Under the pieces are notes generated by a model, which had not been told where the DNA came from, made no database searches, and saw nothing but the letters and a program-made list of their open reading frames with translations. A DNA stretch of 64,000 nt from Falcatimonas sp. MSJ-15. GTDB lineage: Bacteria; Bacillota; Clostridia; Lachnospirales; Lachnospiraceae. The position numbers and the translations under genes were made by a program. The DNA lies in the NCBI RefSeq assembly GCF_018918265.1, contig NZ_JAHLQC010000001.1:62001-126000 (forward strand), written 5' to 3'. This document shows positions 15,735 to 25,470 of the stretch, in pieces. The stretch's first letter is position 1. Each line of letters starts with the position of its first letter.

Positions 15735-17375
15735 TTAGTTATCAGATGCTTCTTCGTCATCAAGACTGTAAGCTGCCTGACGCTTTCTTGCAAGTTCATC
15801 GTTCTCAAGATATTCATCATAAGTTGTAATCTTATCGATAAGTCCGCCTGGAACAAGTTCGATAATACGGTTAGCAGTTGTCTGAACAATCTGGTGATCT
15901 CGTGATGAGAAGAGAATTACACCAGGGAATTTAATAAGTCCATTATTCAAAGCTGTAATTGATTCCATATCAAGGTGGTCAGTTGGTTCATCAAGAATAA
16001 GTACATTAGAACCAGAGATCATCATCTTTGAAAGCATACAACGTACTTTTTCACCACCAGATAATACTTTAACTTTTTTAACACCGTCATCTCCGGCAAA
16101 TAACATTCTGCCAAGGAAACCACGAACATAAGTAGCATCTTTTTCAGGTGAATATTGTGTAAGCCAATCAACGATAGTATCATCATTATCGAATTCTTTT
16201 GAATTATCTTTAGGGAAATAAGATGTAGAAGTTGTTATTCCCCATTTGTAAGAACCTTCATCAGGTTCCATCTCACCAGCAAGAATCTTGAATAATGTAG
16301 TCTTTGCTATCTCATTAGATCCGACAAAAGCAATTTTGTCATCATGGTTAACGATGAATGAGATATTATCAAGAACTTTAACACCATCAATAGTTTTTGA
16401 CAGATTAGTTACAGTTAATACTTCATTACCAATGCTTCTTTCAGGTCTGAAATCAATATATGGATATTTTCTGCTTGATGGTTTGATATCATCAAGTTCA
16501 ATTTTTTCAAGAGCTCTTTTTCTTGAAGTAGCCTGTTTGGATTTTGATGCATTAGCACTGAATCGCTGGATGAATTCCTGTAATTCTTTGATTTTTTCTT
16601 CTTTTTTCTTATTAGCTTCCTTCATCTGCTTAATCATTAACTGACTTGATTCATACCAGAAGTCATAGTTACCAGCATAGAGCTGAATCTTGGCATAATC
16701 GATATCAGCGATATGAGTACATACTTTATTAAGGAAGTAACGGTCATGAGATACAACGATTACAGTATTCTCAAAGTTGATTAAGAATTCTTCAAGCCAT
16801 TCAATAGCAACCAGATCAAGGTGGTTGGTAGGCTCATCGAGAAGAAGAATATCAGGGTTACCGAATAAAGCCTGAGCTAAGAGAACTTTAACTTTTTCGC
16901 TACCTTTTAATTCTTTCATAAGTTTATAATGAAGTTCTGTTTCAATACCAAGTCCATTAAGAAGAGTAGCTGCGTCTGATTCAGCTTCCCATCCGTTCAT
17001 AGTTGCGAATTCTCCTTCAAGTTCAGATGCTTTAATACCGTCTTCTTCTGTGAAGTCTTCTTTGGCATAGATAGCATCTTTTTCTTTCATAATCTCATAA
17101 AGTCTTTTATTACCCATGATAACAGTATCTAAAACTGTATATTCATCATACTTAAAGTGATCCTGCTGTAAAAATGAAAGACGTTCGCCCGGAGTAATTA
17201 CAATATCACCTTTTGTAGGTTCAAGCTGTCCGGATAAAATTTTTAAAAATGTTGATTTACCGGCACCATTAGCACCAATAAGACCGTAGCAGTTACCCTG
17301 CGTAAATTTGATATTTACATCTTCAAAAAGGGCTTTTTTGCCGATTCTAAGAGTTACGTTATTTGCACTTATCAT
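15735..17375 (-). CDS. ABC-F family ATPase, YbiT-like
   Basis: Soluble twin-ATPase protein of the ABC-F group, which act on ribosomes; 546 residues. The first ATPase is complete: GLIGANGAGKSTFLKIL, signature LKGSEKVKVLLAQALF, LLLDEPTNHLD and VVSHDRYFL. The linker is rich in charged residues (KEANKKKEEKIKELQEFIQRF). The second ATPase departs from consensus. Its Walker A reads VGSNEIAKTTLF (near residue 350) instead of GxNGxGKS/T, and the H-loop reads FSSRDHQIV (near 490). LSGGEKVRCML and LILDEPTDHLD are kept. The last 15 residues are acidic. It has no obvious resistance-type leader, so a housekeeping translation role is more likely than antibiotic resistance. Confidence 0.9.
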   Translation of the reverse strand: MISANNVTLRIGKKALFEDVNIKFTQGNCYGLIGANGAGKSTFLKILSGQLEPTKGDIVITPGERLSFLQQDHFKYDEYTVLDTVIMGNKRLYEIMKEKDAIYAKEDFTEEDGIKASELEGEFATMNGWEAESDAATLLNGLGIETELHYKLMKELKGSEKVKVLLAQALFGNPDILLLDEPTNHLDLVAIEWLEEFLINFENTVIVVSHDRYFLNKVCTHIADIDYAKIQLYAGNYDFWYESSQLMIKQMKEANKKKEEKIKELQEFIQRFSANASKSKQATSRKRALEKIELDDIKPSSRKYPYIDFRPERSIGNEVLTVTNLSKTIDGVKVLDNISFIVNHDDKIAFVGSNEIAKTTLFKILAGEMEPDEGSYKWGITTSTSYFPKDNSKEFDNDDTIVDWLTQYSPEKDATYVRGFLGRMLFAGDDGVKKVKVLSGGEKVRCMLSKMMISGSNVLILDEPTDHLDMESITALNNGLIKFPGVILFSSRDHQIVQTTANRIIELVPGGLIDKITTYDEYLENDELARKRQAAYSLDDEEASDN

Positions 17376-17574
17376 ATTCTACATAACCATCCTGTTCTTT
17401 ATTTAAACATATTTATAAGCAATCAATATCCATTCTATATGATTTTACAAAATTTGCAAGAGATATTTTCAAAAATTTACAGTTATGTTATAATTAATTC
17501 TTTAAATAGACTTATATAGGCAATTGCTTAACCGGAATTTTACAAATGCCTATTAATATTAAGGAGTGTTTTGT

Positions 17575-18456
17575 GTGCTATGTAACATGTGTCCAAGAGA
17601 ATGTAATATTGATAGAGAGAGAAGTAAAGGCTTTTGCCAGATGTCGGATATATTAAAAGTGTCAAGAGCAGCACTTCATATGTGGGAAGAACCTTGTATA
17701 TCTGGAAAAGAGGGATCTGGAACTGTTTTTTTCTCAGGATGTACATTAAGATGTGTATTTTGTCAAAATAGAGATATTGCAGCAGGAAGAAGTGGGAAAG
17801 AGATAAGTATAGAGAGACTTAGTGAGATATTTTTAGAACTTATGGAAAAAGGTGCTAATAATATTAATCTCGTGACGCCAACGCATTATACAAGACAGAT
17901 TATAAAAGCCCTTGATATTGCAAAAAATCAGGGAATGAATCTTCCTATAGTATATAATACAAGCGGATATGAAAAAACTGATACTATTAAGATGCTTGAA
18001 GGATATGTTGATGTATATCTTCCGGATTTTAAATATGTATCTTCAGATATATCAGGAAAATATAGTGGTGCTAAAGATTATTATATATATGCTAAAGATG
18101 CACTTAGTGAGATGGTAAAACAGACAGGAAAACCAAAGTTTGATGAACGCAGAATAATGACCAAAGGTGTAATTGTAAGACATCTTATTCTTCCGGGATG
18201 TAGCGAAGATTCGAAAGCTGTTATCGAGTATCTGTATAATACGTATGGCGATGATATATATATAAGCATAATGAATCAATATACGCCATTTGGGATGGAA
18301 AATTACCCTGAACTTAATAGAAAAGTGACAACTTATGAATATAATAAAGTTGTTAATTATGCGATAGAACTTGGGATTACTAATGGATTTGTTCAGGAAG
18401 GAAGTGCGGCATCGGAGAGTTTTATTCCTGATTTTGATACATATGAAGGAGTCTGA
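17575..18456 (+). CDS. Radical SAM protein, PflA-like activating enzyme family
   Basis: Radical S-adenosylmethionine protein of the PflA-related group (COG1313 type), 293 residues. An N-terminal cysteine cluster (LCNMCPRECN ... GFC) may hold an extra iron-sulfur centre. The radical SAM motif is SGCTLRCVFCQN near residue 53. NLVTPTHYT, PDFKYVSS and GVIVRHLILPG match the family core. AAGGAG at 17561-17566 is 8 bases from GTG 17575; the longer reading from GTG 17566 would start inside this box. A 7-bp inverted repeat (ATAGGCA/TGCCTAT) lies in the leader. The protein it activates is not evident nearby. Confidence 0.85.
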   Translation: MLCNMCPRECNIDRERSKGFCQMSDILKVSRAALHMWEEPCISGKEGSGTVFFSGCTLRCVFCQNRDIAAGRSGKEISIERLSEIFLELMEKGANNINLVTPTHYTRQIIKALDIAKNQGMNLPIVYNTSGYEKTDTIKMLEGYVDVYLPDFKYVSSDISGKYSGAKDYYIYAKDALSEMVKQTGKPKFDERRIMTKGVIVRHLILPGCSEDSKAVIEYLYNTYGDDIYISIMNQYTPFGMENYPELNRKVTTYEYNKVVNYAIELGITNGFVQEGSAASESFIPDFDTYEGV

Positions 18457-18480
18457 TATATCAGGAGTTGATTGTATATA

Positions 18481-18513
18481 TAATAGCCCTGGCATATTCT
18501 TACAGGGCTATTA
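18481..18513. terminator. Hairpin between convergent genes
   Basis: TAATAGCCCTG (18481-18491) pairs perfectly with CAGGGCTATTA (18503-18513), 11-base loop. It lies between the radical SAM gene and the convergent tyrA. The T-run is weak on both sides. Confidence 0.6.
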
Positions 18514-18542
18514 TGTTGGCTAATCGATATATCAACTATATA

Positions 18543-19634
18543 TTAATATATAGTATATTTGTGTCTTATAAGAACTTCTTTTGCAAGAAGCACAGAGTCT
18601 GAATCATAGAATTCAATTCTAAGAACAGCTTCTTCGAATTCACGATTATGAACAATTCCAATGTTCTTGATGCTTATGTGGTTGGTTGCAAGAATTGTTG
18701 CAATAGTCGCAATAGCACCTTCTTCATCAATGATATCACAATACAAAAAGTAAGTCTTATCAATAGGTCCACGTTTGTTATCATTAATAGAATTACGATA
18801 ATCTCTTGATTCTTCAAAACGCTCATATATAGACTGTTCTTCTCTGTTAGCAATGATATTCTTAAAAGAATTAAGATTATTGCTAAAATTATCAAGGACT
18901 TTAACTATATTGTCTGTATTAGTAAGGCATATCTGCTGCCACATCTCAGGTGATGATGATGCAATTCTTGTGATGTCTTTAAAGCCACCGGCAGCAAGGA
19001 GTTTCATAGTCTCCTGCTTATTGTCACTATGTTTGATTGTGGCGACAAGACATGAAGCAATTACATGTGGAAGATGACTTATTGAAGCAACAACATAATC
19101 ATGTTCTTTATAATCAATGACGATTGGAAGAGCACCCATATCACTTACAAGTTGTCTATATTCCTCCACTTTATCCGGAGTACTTTTAGCAGTTGGAGTG
19201 ATTGCATAATAAGCATTCTCAAGAAGATGATCGCTGCTGTTAATATATCCTGTTTTTTCAGAACCGGCCATTGGATGTCCACCGATAAAGTTGGATTCAA
19301 GACCTAGTCGTATAACTTCATTGTGTATGTGAGTCTTAACACTTCCAACGTCAGTGATAAGGCAGGTATCTTTGATAATTGGTTTTAACTTCGCAAGGTA
19401 TATTGCATTGTATTCGACAGGAGTACATAAAAATATGTAATCACATTTGCTAAATTCATCATTAATCTCAGTACAAATTATGTCAATGATACCATCTTTT
19501 TTAGCTTCATTAAGAGAATTGATGCTTCTATTATATGCTATGAGAGTATATCCTCTGTCTAATTTTTTTAAATGTCTGGCGACTGAGCCACCAATAAGTC
19601 CAAGGCCAATAAAGCCAAATGTTAAGTTGTTCAT
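18543..19634 (-). CDS. tyrA: Prephenate dehydrogenase with ACT domain
   Basis: Oxidises prephenate to 4-hydroxyphenylpyruvate in tyrosine synthesis. The NAD-binding fold starts IGLGLIGGSVARHLKK; GGHPMAGSEKTGY and SHLPHVIA carry the conserved active-site histidines. A C-terminal ACT domain (about 290-363, IATILATNHISIKNIGIV) suggests tyrosine feedback control. Length (363) is normal for the Gram-positive type. It is a single gene, transcribed leftward; its 5' neighbour pbuX reads the same way about 100 bases upstream. Confidence 0.95.
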   Translation of the reverse strand: MNNLTFGFIGLGLIGGSVARHLKKLDRGYTLIAYNRSINSLNEAKKDGIIDIICTEINDEFSKCDYIFLCTPVEYNAIYLAKLKPIIKDTCLITDVGSVKTHIHNEVIRLGLESNFIGGHPMAGSEKTGYINSSDHLLENAYYAITPTAKSTPDKVEEYRQLVSDMGALPIVIDYKEHDYVVASISHLPHVIASCLVATIKHSDNKQETMKLLAAGGFKDITRIASSSPEMWQQICLTNTDNIVKVLDNFSNNLNSFKNIIANREEQSIYERFEESRDYRNSINDNKRGPIDKTYFLYCDIIDEEGAIATIATILATNHISIKNIGIVHNREFEEAVLRIEFYDSDSVLLAKEVLIRHKYTIY

Positions 19635-19737
19635 ATGTTTACCCGCTTCCCTAAAAAATATAAATACTTATATATTCTACAATGTAGGGGGGTATATGTC
19701 AACACTACAAAACGTTAAAGTGTAATACAATTATATA

Positions 19738-21081
19738 TTATTGTTTATTATCAGAAGATATATGTGTCTCCATATTTTTTGGTAATACGAGATTAAGAAT
19801 AATTGATACAATAAATACAACGGCAACACAGTTCTCAGCGAAGACATTGACAACAATCTTAGGGAATATTGCGAATATATCAGGAACTTGTGTAAATCCG
19901 ATACCAATACTTAGTGAGAGCGCAGCGATAGTAATATTTCGCTGTGTATATCCACAATTACTTATCATCTGAAGACCACTTATTACAATATTGCCAAACA
20001 TCATAAGTGTACATCCACCAAGAACAGCTTCAGGCAAAGTCGCAAGTAGTGAACCAAATACAGGAAAGATACCTGCGAGTATCATAATAATAGCACCTGC
20101 AGCGATTGCAAAACGATTGACAACTTTAGTCATTGCAATAAGTCCTACATTCTGACTAAAAGATGTAATAGGTAGACATCCAAGTAAAGATGATATTGAA
20201 CTTATAAAGCCATCACATGCGATAGAACCCGATAGCTCTTTATCTGATACTTTACGGTTTAGTCCTGTTGATGCAAGTGCAGAAGTATCTCCGATAGTCT
20301 CAGTTGCAGATACTAGGAAGATTAATGTTACTGACACGATTGCATTAAGGTTGAATTCTGGTTTGAATGGCACAATAGCAGGGAATGTGATGATTGAATT
20401 ACCAGATAAAGCAGAAAAATCAACAACACCCATGCAAAGAGATACAATATATCCAACAATAAGTCCAAAAAGAACAGATAGCTGTTTCCAAAATGATTTT
20501 GCAAATATATTAAAGAGAATACAACTTAATAATGTTATAGTTCCAATAATCCAGTTAGTTGCAGAACCGAAGTTCTCACTGCCACTTCCACCACCAAAAG
20601 AGGATGCACCGACAGACAGAAGCGAAAATCCAATAGAAGTAACAACACTTGCAGATACTATAGGTGTTATAAGTTTTATCCAGTATTTGGCAAACAATCC
20701 AAGAAGTCCTTCAATTATTCCACCTATAAGAACAGCACCAACAATTGCATTATAACCATAAGTTGGACCTATGTAACAGAATACAGATACAAATGTAAAA
20801 CTTATTCCCATTACAATAGGAAGTCCGGAACCAATCTTCCAGATAGGAAATAGCTGTATAAGAGTGCCGATTCCTGCTATAATCATGGCACTTTGTATAA
20901 GAGAAGCACTTTGTTTTGAAGAAAGTCCGCTTGCTGCTGCTACAATAAGAATTGGAGATATGTTGGCAACAAACATTGCAAGTATATGCTGAAGACCAAA
21001 AGGTATCGCCTGTTTAACAGGTATCTTTTGGTCAAGAGTATAGAGTGCAGATGAATCAGTAGTAGTTGATGTATTTTTCAT
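19738..21081 (-). CDS. pbuX: Xanthine/uracil permease
   Basis: Twelve-to-fourteen-span purine permease of the nucleobase:cation symporter-2 family. The start (IPFGLQHILAMFVANISPIL) and the motif SATETIGDTSALASTGLNR (substrate site with conserved Glu) are characteristic. The gene follows xpt by 36 bases in the same direction, an arrangement like the xpt-pbuX operon of Bacillus, so xanthine is the most probable substrate. A ribosome site AAAGGAT stands before the ATG at 21081. Confidence 0.93.
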   Translation of the reverse strand: MKNTSTTTDSSALYTLDQKIPVKQAIPFGLQHILAMFVANISPILIVAAASGLSSKQSASLIQSAMIIAGIGTLIQLFPIWKIGSGLPIVMGISFTFVSVFCYIGPTYGYNAIVGAVLIGGIIEGLLGLFAKYWIKLITPIVSASVVTSIGFSLLSVGASSFGGGSGSENFGSATNWIIGTITLLSCILFNIFAKSFWKQLSVLFGLIVGYIVSLCMGVVDFSALSGNSIITFPAIVPFKPEFNLNAIVSVTLIFLVSATETIGDTSALASTGLNRKVSDKELSGSIACDGFISSISSLLGCLPITSFSQNVGLIAMTKVVNRFAIAAGAIIMILAGIFPVFGSLLATLPEAVLGGCTLMMFGNIVISGLQMISNCGYTQRNITIAALSLSIGIGFTQVPDIFAIFPKIVVNVFAENCVAVVFIVSIILNLVLPKNMETHISSDNKQ

Positions 21082-21117
21082 TATATAAATCCTTTCAATT
21101 AATAGTTATCATAAGTA

Positions 21118-21699
21118 TTATTGTTCACGAAATGTGATTTCGCCGGTTGTAGCATCCATGCTGTCTACAATTGCGAGTGATTCGAGCTGAAAACCAAAGT
21201 TTCTGATTATACGACCACCTGGCTGGAATCCTTTTTCAATAGCGATACCAATTCCTTCAACAGTAGCACCTGCTTCGTGGACTATTGATATAAGTCCCTG
21301 AAGGGCACAGCCATTAGCAAGAAAATCATCTATAATTAATACATGATCATCAGGAGAAAGAAATTTTTTGGATACAATAACCTGATTTTTGCACTTATGT
21401 GTAAAAGATTCAACTTCAGCAACATACATCTCGCCTTCAATGTTGATACTTTTGGATTTTTTAGCGAATACAACAGAAGCATCAAAATATTTGGCAACTA
21501 TACATGCGATACCAATACCTGAAGCTTCGATAGTAAGGATTTTGTTAATGTTCTTACCTGCAAAACGACGTTTGAATTCTTCTCCCATCTGTTCAAATAG
21601 ATGAATATCCATCTGATGATTAAGAAAACTGTCAACTTTGAGAACGTTTCCTTCCTTAACTATGCCATCTTTAACAATGCGTTCTTCTAAAAAATTCAT
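21118..21699 (-). CDS. xpt: Xanthine phosphoribosyltransferase
   Basis: Joins xanthine to PRPP to give XMP (purine salvage). The PRPP-binding motif is [16 protein letters not shown]. The N terminus [12 protein letters not shown] is typical, and GGAGG 8 bases ahead supports the ATG at 21699 and not the longer frame at 21714, which reads through the ribosome site. First gene of the xpt-pbuX pair. In Bacillus this operon is controlled by a guanine riboswitch; I searched the leader (about 21700-21960, minus strand) and saw none of the conserved riboswitch sequences. Confidence 0.94.
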   Translation of the reverse strand: MNFLEERIVKDGIVKEGNVLKVDSFLNHQMDIHLFEQMGEEFKRRFAGKNINKILTIEASGIGIACIVAKYFDASVVFAKKSKSINIEGEMYVAEVESFTHKCKNQVIVSKKFLSPDDHVLIIDDFLANGCALQGLISIVHEAGATVEGIGIAIEKGFQPGGRIIRNFGFQLESLAIVDSMDATTGEITFREQ

Positions 21700-21915
21700 T
21701 ACAAATTCCTCCAATAAATATAATTTAATATAAGGTTAGCAGATTGAGAGAATAATTACAACTTAATTTTAAAAAGAAAAATGATTGGAATAGTTAAAGT
21801 GTTATAAGAAATTGGTAAAAGTTATTTTTTTACTTGATTATATGTTAAAAATGACGATATAAAAAGTAATAAGCAATAAATAAAAAGAAAAGTTTAGTTA
21901 AAATTTCTAAATTTA

Positions 21916-21944
21916 TTGCAAAATACATAAACAAATAGTAAAAT
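21916..21944 (+). promoter_or_regulatory. Sigma-A-type promoter of the EF-G-like gene
   Basis: TTGCAA at 21916-21921, 17-base spacer, TAAAAT at 21939-21944. A TTGGAGGA ribosome site follows before the ATG at 21979. Confidence 0.5.
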
Positions 21945-21978
21945 ATGTATATAGAATAAATGTATTGGAGGAATTTGT

Positions 21979-24060
21979 ATGAACGTTTTTGACACAGATA
22001 AAATTCGTAACGTGGTTCTATTGGGACATGGTGGATGTGGTAAGACAACACTTGCAGAAGCTATGGTATATGCATCAGGTATTACAAAACGTCAGGGAAA
22101 GATTTCTGAGGGCAATACAATTAGTGATTATGACAAAGAAGAGATAAAAAGGTCATTCTCAATTAGTACGTCAGTAATTCCTGTAACATGGGAAGATACT
22201 AAGATTAATATTCTTGATACACCAGGATATTTTGATTTCGTTGGTGAAGTAGAAGAAGCAGTAAGTGCAGCAGATGCAGCAGTTATTGTAGTTAATGGTA
22301 AGACCGGTGTAGAAGTAGGAACAAGGAAAGCCTGGGAGTTGTGTGAAAAATATAATCTTCCACGAATAATATTTGTAACAGGCATGGACGATGATAATGC
22401 GAGTTACAGACAGGTTGTAGAAGATCTTACAGAGATATATGGTAAGAGAATAGCACCATTCCATCAGCCAATCAGAGAAAATGAGAAGTTTGTTGGTTAT
22501 GTTAATATTATAAAAATGAACGGTAGAAGATTTACAGATATAGCAAAATATGAGGAGATAGATATACCTGAATATTCTAAGGAAAATCTTGCAATATTCA
22601 GAGAGAAACTTATGGAAGCTGTAGCTGAGACGAGTGAAGAACTTATGGATAAATATTTTAACGGAGAGGAATTCACTTATGAAGAGATTTCAAAAGCCAT
22701 GCGAGCTAATGTAATAGAAGGAACGGTAGTGCCTGTAACGATGGGATCAGGTGTTAATGTTCATGGAGTATTTATGCTTATGCAGGATATTGTAAAATAT
22801 CTTCCTAGTCCACAGAGAAAAGAAGTTATGGGTACTAATACTAAGACAGGTGATGAATTTGACGGAGATTATGATGTGTCAAAACCATTTTCAGCAAGAG
22901 TATTTAAGACAATCGTAGATCCATTCATTGGTAAATATTCGCTTATAAAAGTATGTTCAGGCAGTGTCAAATCAGATTCATTAGTATATAATGTTACTCG
23001 TGATTCTGAAGAAAAACTTTCAAGACTCTATATATTAAGAGGAAAAGAACCAATAGAAGTACCTGAATTAAGAGCAGGAGATATTGGTGCGATTGCAAAA
23101 CTTACTAATACAAAGACAGGCGATACACTGTCAACTAAAGGATGTCCTGTTGAATATGAGAGAGAAGAATATTCAGTTCCATATACATATATGAGATATA
23201 AGACTGTTACAAAAGGTGATGATGATAAAGTCGCAGGTGCACTTGCAAAACTTATGGATGAAGATGTTACATTAAAATGTGTAAATGATGTAGAGAACAG
23301 ACAGTCACTTATATATGGAATTGGTGAGCAGCAGTTAGAGATAGTTGTAAGCAAACTGCTTAACAGATATAAAGTAGAGATTGAACTTTCAAAACCAAAA
23401 TTTGCTTTTAGAGAGACTATAAGAAAGAAAGCAACAGCACAAGGAAAATATAAGAAACAGTCAGGAGGACATGGACAATATGGAGATGTCAAGATGGAAT
23501 TTGAACCATCAGGAGATCTCACAAAGCCTTATGTTTTTGAAGAAAAAGTATTTGGTGGAGCAGTTCCTAAGAACTTCTTTCCAGCTGTTGAAAAAGGTAT
23601 AGCTGAAAGTGTATTAAAAGGACCTCTTGCAGCATATCCGGTTGTAGGAATTAAAGCAACACTTGTAGATGGTTCATATCATCCTGTTGATTCATCAGAG
23701 ATGGCATTTAAGATGGCAGCTACAATGGCATTTAAGGAAGGTATAATGGCAGCATCACCGGTACTCCTTGAACCTATAGCAACACTTAAGGTCGTAGTTC
23801 CTGATACTTATACAGGTGATATTATGGGAGATCTTAACAAGAGACGAGGAAGAGTAATGGGCATGAATCCATTAGATGGTAAGAAACAGGAGATAGTTGC
23901 AGATATACCAATGTCAGAACTGTATGGTTATTCTACAGAACTGCGTTCAATGACAGGAGGATTTGGTGAGTTTTCTTACGAATTTTCAAGGTATGAGCAG
24001 GCTCCAACAGATGTATGTGAGCGTGAAATAGCAGCAAGAGCTAAAAAACTTGAACAATAA
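21979..24060 (+). CDS. Elongation-factor-G-like GTPase (EF-G paralogue)
   Basis: Five-domain translational GTPase, 693 residues, resembling EF-G2/FusA2-type paralogues and not the canonical factor. G1 is LGHGGCGKTTLAEA and G3 is DTPGYFDFVGEVE. The G4 box, normally NKxD, reads TGMD (VTGMDDDNAS, residues 134-137), and G1 starts with GHGGCGKTT in place of AHIDAGKTT. Domain IV contains KKQSGGHGQYGDVKMEFEP and the C-terminal domain ends with the usual SMTGGFGEFSYEFSRYEQ. It stands alone, with its own promoter and terminator. Homologues in Firmicutes have no settled role; it is not a tetracycline-protection protein by domain IV sequence as far as I can judge. Confidence 0.9.
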   Translation: MNVFDTDKIRNVVLLGHGGCGKTTLAEAMVYASGITKRQGKISEGNTISDYDKEEIKRSFSISTSVIPVTWEDTKINILDTPGYFDFVGEVEEAVSAADAAVIVVNGKTGVEVGTRKAWELCEKYNLPRIIFVTGMDDDNASYRQVVEDLTEIYGKRIAPFHQPIRENEKFVGYVNIIKMNGRRFTDIAKYEEIDIPEYSKENLAIFREKLMEAVAETSEELMDKYFNGEEFTYEEISKAMRANVIEGTVVPVTMGSGVNVHGVFMLMQDIVKYLPSPQRKEVMGTNTKTGDEFDGDYDVSKPFSARVFKTIVDPFIGKYSLIKVCSGSVKSDSLVYNVTRDSEEKLSRLYILRGKEPIEVPELRAGDIGAIAKLTNTKTGDTLSTKGCPVEYEREEYSVPYTYMRYKTVTKGDDDKVAGALAKLMDEDVTLKCVNDVENRQSLIYGIGEQQLEIVVSKLLNRYKVEIELSKPKFAFRETIRKKATAQGKYKKQSGGHGQYGDVKMEFEPSGDLTKPYVFEEKVFGGAVPKNFFPAVEKGIAESVLKGPLAAYPVVGIKATLVDGSYHPVDSSEMAFKMAATMAFKEGIMAASPVLLEPIATLKVVVPDTYTGDIMGDLNKRRGRVMGMNPLDGKKQEIVADIPMSELYGYSTELRSMTGGFGEFSYEFSRYEQAPTDVCEREIAARAKKLEQ

Positions 24061-24071
24061 AAATAGTTTCT

Positions 24072-24116
24072 GGAGTGCTATTATAGTTGAAAATAATGGC
24101 ACTCCTCTTCTTTTTT
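24072..24116 (+). terminator. Rho-independent terminator
   Basis: GGAGTGCTATTAT (24072-24084) pairs with ATAATGGCACTCC (24093-24105), one G-T pair, followed by a T-rich tail to 24116. It ends the EF-G-like gene. Confidence 0.85.
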
Positions 24117-24183
24117 ATATAAAATTTCGACAAAAATGAGAAAATAGTACCGAAAATCTACTAAAAATGGTAAAAAGGTACTC

Positions 24184-24212
24184 TTGAAATTGTATAGAAT
24201 TATGTATATAAT
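24184..24212 (+). promoter_or_regulatory. Sigma-A-type promoter
   Basis: TTGAAA at 24184-24189 and TATAAT at 24207-24212, 17-base spacer, before the 79-residue gene. Confidence 0.6.
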
Positions 24213-24293
24213 AATCAACGATATAGATGAACATTTTGATATCGATCATTATATATGTAATTATATAAGATCATATAAAAGAGGAGATTAAAG

Positions 24294-24533
24294 ATGGAAA
24301 TATTCAATAATGTACCTATTAACGCTGACACAGTGGATTATACAAAGTGGCAGACAATCAATGGTGAATCACTTGATATTGCCAATATGAGAATAGAGTA
24401 TATTGACAGATGCATCGACTTGTTAGATAACCAGATTGCCTGCAAACCATACCATGTTAATGTAGAAGTTTGGAAGAGGTATTTGGAAGTATTTGAGAGC
24501 AAACTTAATACAATCTATGCTGAAGCCGTTTAA
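24294..24533 (+). CDS. Small protein of unknown function, 79 residues
   Basis: Not recognised. A good promoter and AGAGGAG ribosome site precede the ATG, so I believe it is expressed. The protein is soluble and probably alpha-helical in its second half (MRIEYIDRCIDLLDNQIACKPYHVNVEVWKRYLEVFESKL), with no membrane segment or signal peptide. It converges on a 112-residue gene whose end is about 30 bases away. Confidence 0.65.
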   Translation: MEIFNNVPINADTVDYTKWQTINGESLDIANMRIEYIDRCIDLLDNQIACKPYHVNVEVWKRYLEVFESKLNTIYAEAV

Positions 24534-24564
24534 TATTACGTCTACGCAATAGAAGCTGAGATAT

Positions 24565-24903
24565 TCAGACTTTGAGAAGCCTGGTAAGACCGAGAATTGT
24601 ATCGATTTTACCGGCTTCTTTTTCATTCATGCCACTTTTTATAATATCGATTAGAATTGTAATCTCATCATTAGTGAAAGATATGCCAAGATCTCTTGCA
24701 GTTTTGGTTGTAGCAAGAAAGAGTGGAAGCATATCTTCTCCTGTAAGACCTTGACTTTTTTTATAGAATTCATTAATGATGGCCATTTTTTTAGGTTCGA
24801 TATTGCGTATGCGTGGATCGTTCATGAAGAAATATCTGTTGTTGGTATTATTACTGTTGGTATTATTGTTAGAGTTATTGCTGTTATTATTGTTAATATT
24901 CAT
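24565..24903 (-). CDS. Small protein with Asn-rich N terminus, unknown function
   Basis: 112 residues, not recognised. The first 22 residues are almost entirely Asn, Ser and Thr, a low-complexity tail. The rest is a compact helical domain (KKMAIINEFYKKSQGLTGED ... DEITILIDIIKSGMNEKEAGKID). GGAGG sits at the right spacing before the ATG. It may form one transcription unit with the 158-residue gene upstream (65-base gap), whose C-terminal part is also Asn-rich and helical. I infer a shared role, possibly in sporulation, given the nearby promoter type; there is no direct evidence. Confidence 0.65.
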   Translation of the reverse strand: MNINNNNSNNSNNNTNSNNTNNRYFFMNDPRIRNIEPKKMAIINEFYKKSQGLTGEDMLPLFLATTKTARDLGISFTNDEITILIDIIKSGMNEKEAGKIDTILGLTRLLKV

Positions 24904-24968
24904 AGATAACCTCCATATAATTGTGCTTATTTAGATTATAATAGTATGCTTTGTTATAATTAATACTA

Positions 24969-25445
24969 TTAAAACATTGATTTATAAGTTTCAAACATTT
25001 CTTTTTGTTCTTTGCTCATCATATTAAAGAGCATATTGTAGAGATTGTTATCATTAGTTTGATTCGAATTTGATTTTTTGTCAGAAGTACTTTGTGTATT
25101 GAATAGATTGTTAAGAATATCAGGATTTATAATGTCTTTATATTTTTCATAGTTTTTAAAAGTATTAAGAATCTGCTTTAACTGTTGTATATTTTTACGA
25201 TTGTCACTATTGCAGTGCTTTTCCATAGTATTTATTAAATCGTTTACAGAACCATTTTTACAAAATTTTTTGATTTTGTCGGTATCATGTTCATATACGT
25301 TTATCATATTTTCCATCTCCATAAACATAATGATTATGGCAAATGATTTTTGTGTTGCGATGTCTATGTATGGAAGTGATTCTTTTAACATACAGACAGA
25401 ATCGTTGTAGATTAACTTATCAAATTCTGTTATTTCAGGTGGCAT
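24969..25445 (-). CDS. Small helical protein of unknown function, 158 residues
   Basis: Not recognised. The N-terminal 95 residues look helical (SFAIIIMFMEMENMINVYE, then DLINTMEKHCNSDNRKNIQQLKQ). A polar linker rich in Ser, Asn and Thr follows, and then a short C-terminal helix LYNMLFNMMSKEQKEMFETY. The linker-plus-terminal-helix layout resembles adaptor or assembly proteins. AAGGAG eight bases ahead supports the ATG at 25445. A sporulation-sigma-like promoter (25471-25498) lies just upstream. Confidence 0.65.
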   Translation of the reverse strand: MPPEITEFDKLIYNDSVCMLKESLPYIDIATQKSFAIIIMFMEMENMINVYEHDTDKIKKFCKNGSVNDLINTMEKHCNSDNRKNIQQLKQILNTFKNYEKYKDIINPDILNNLFNTQSTSDKKSNSNQTNDNNLYNMLFNMMSKEQKEMFETYKSMF

Positions 25446-25470
25446 TGCAATACTCCTTATATGGTTACAT

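Noticed and set aside
21700..21978. Purine riboswitch before xpt
   Set aside because: Expected from the Bacillus operon, but none of the conserved core sequences or a terminator pair was found on the leader strand.
24904..24968. Sigma-E-type promoter before the Asn-rich small gene
   Set aside because: CATACTAT is present on the minus strand, but no -35 element is at the required distance.
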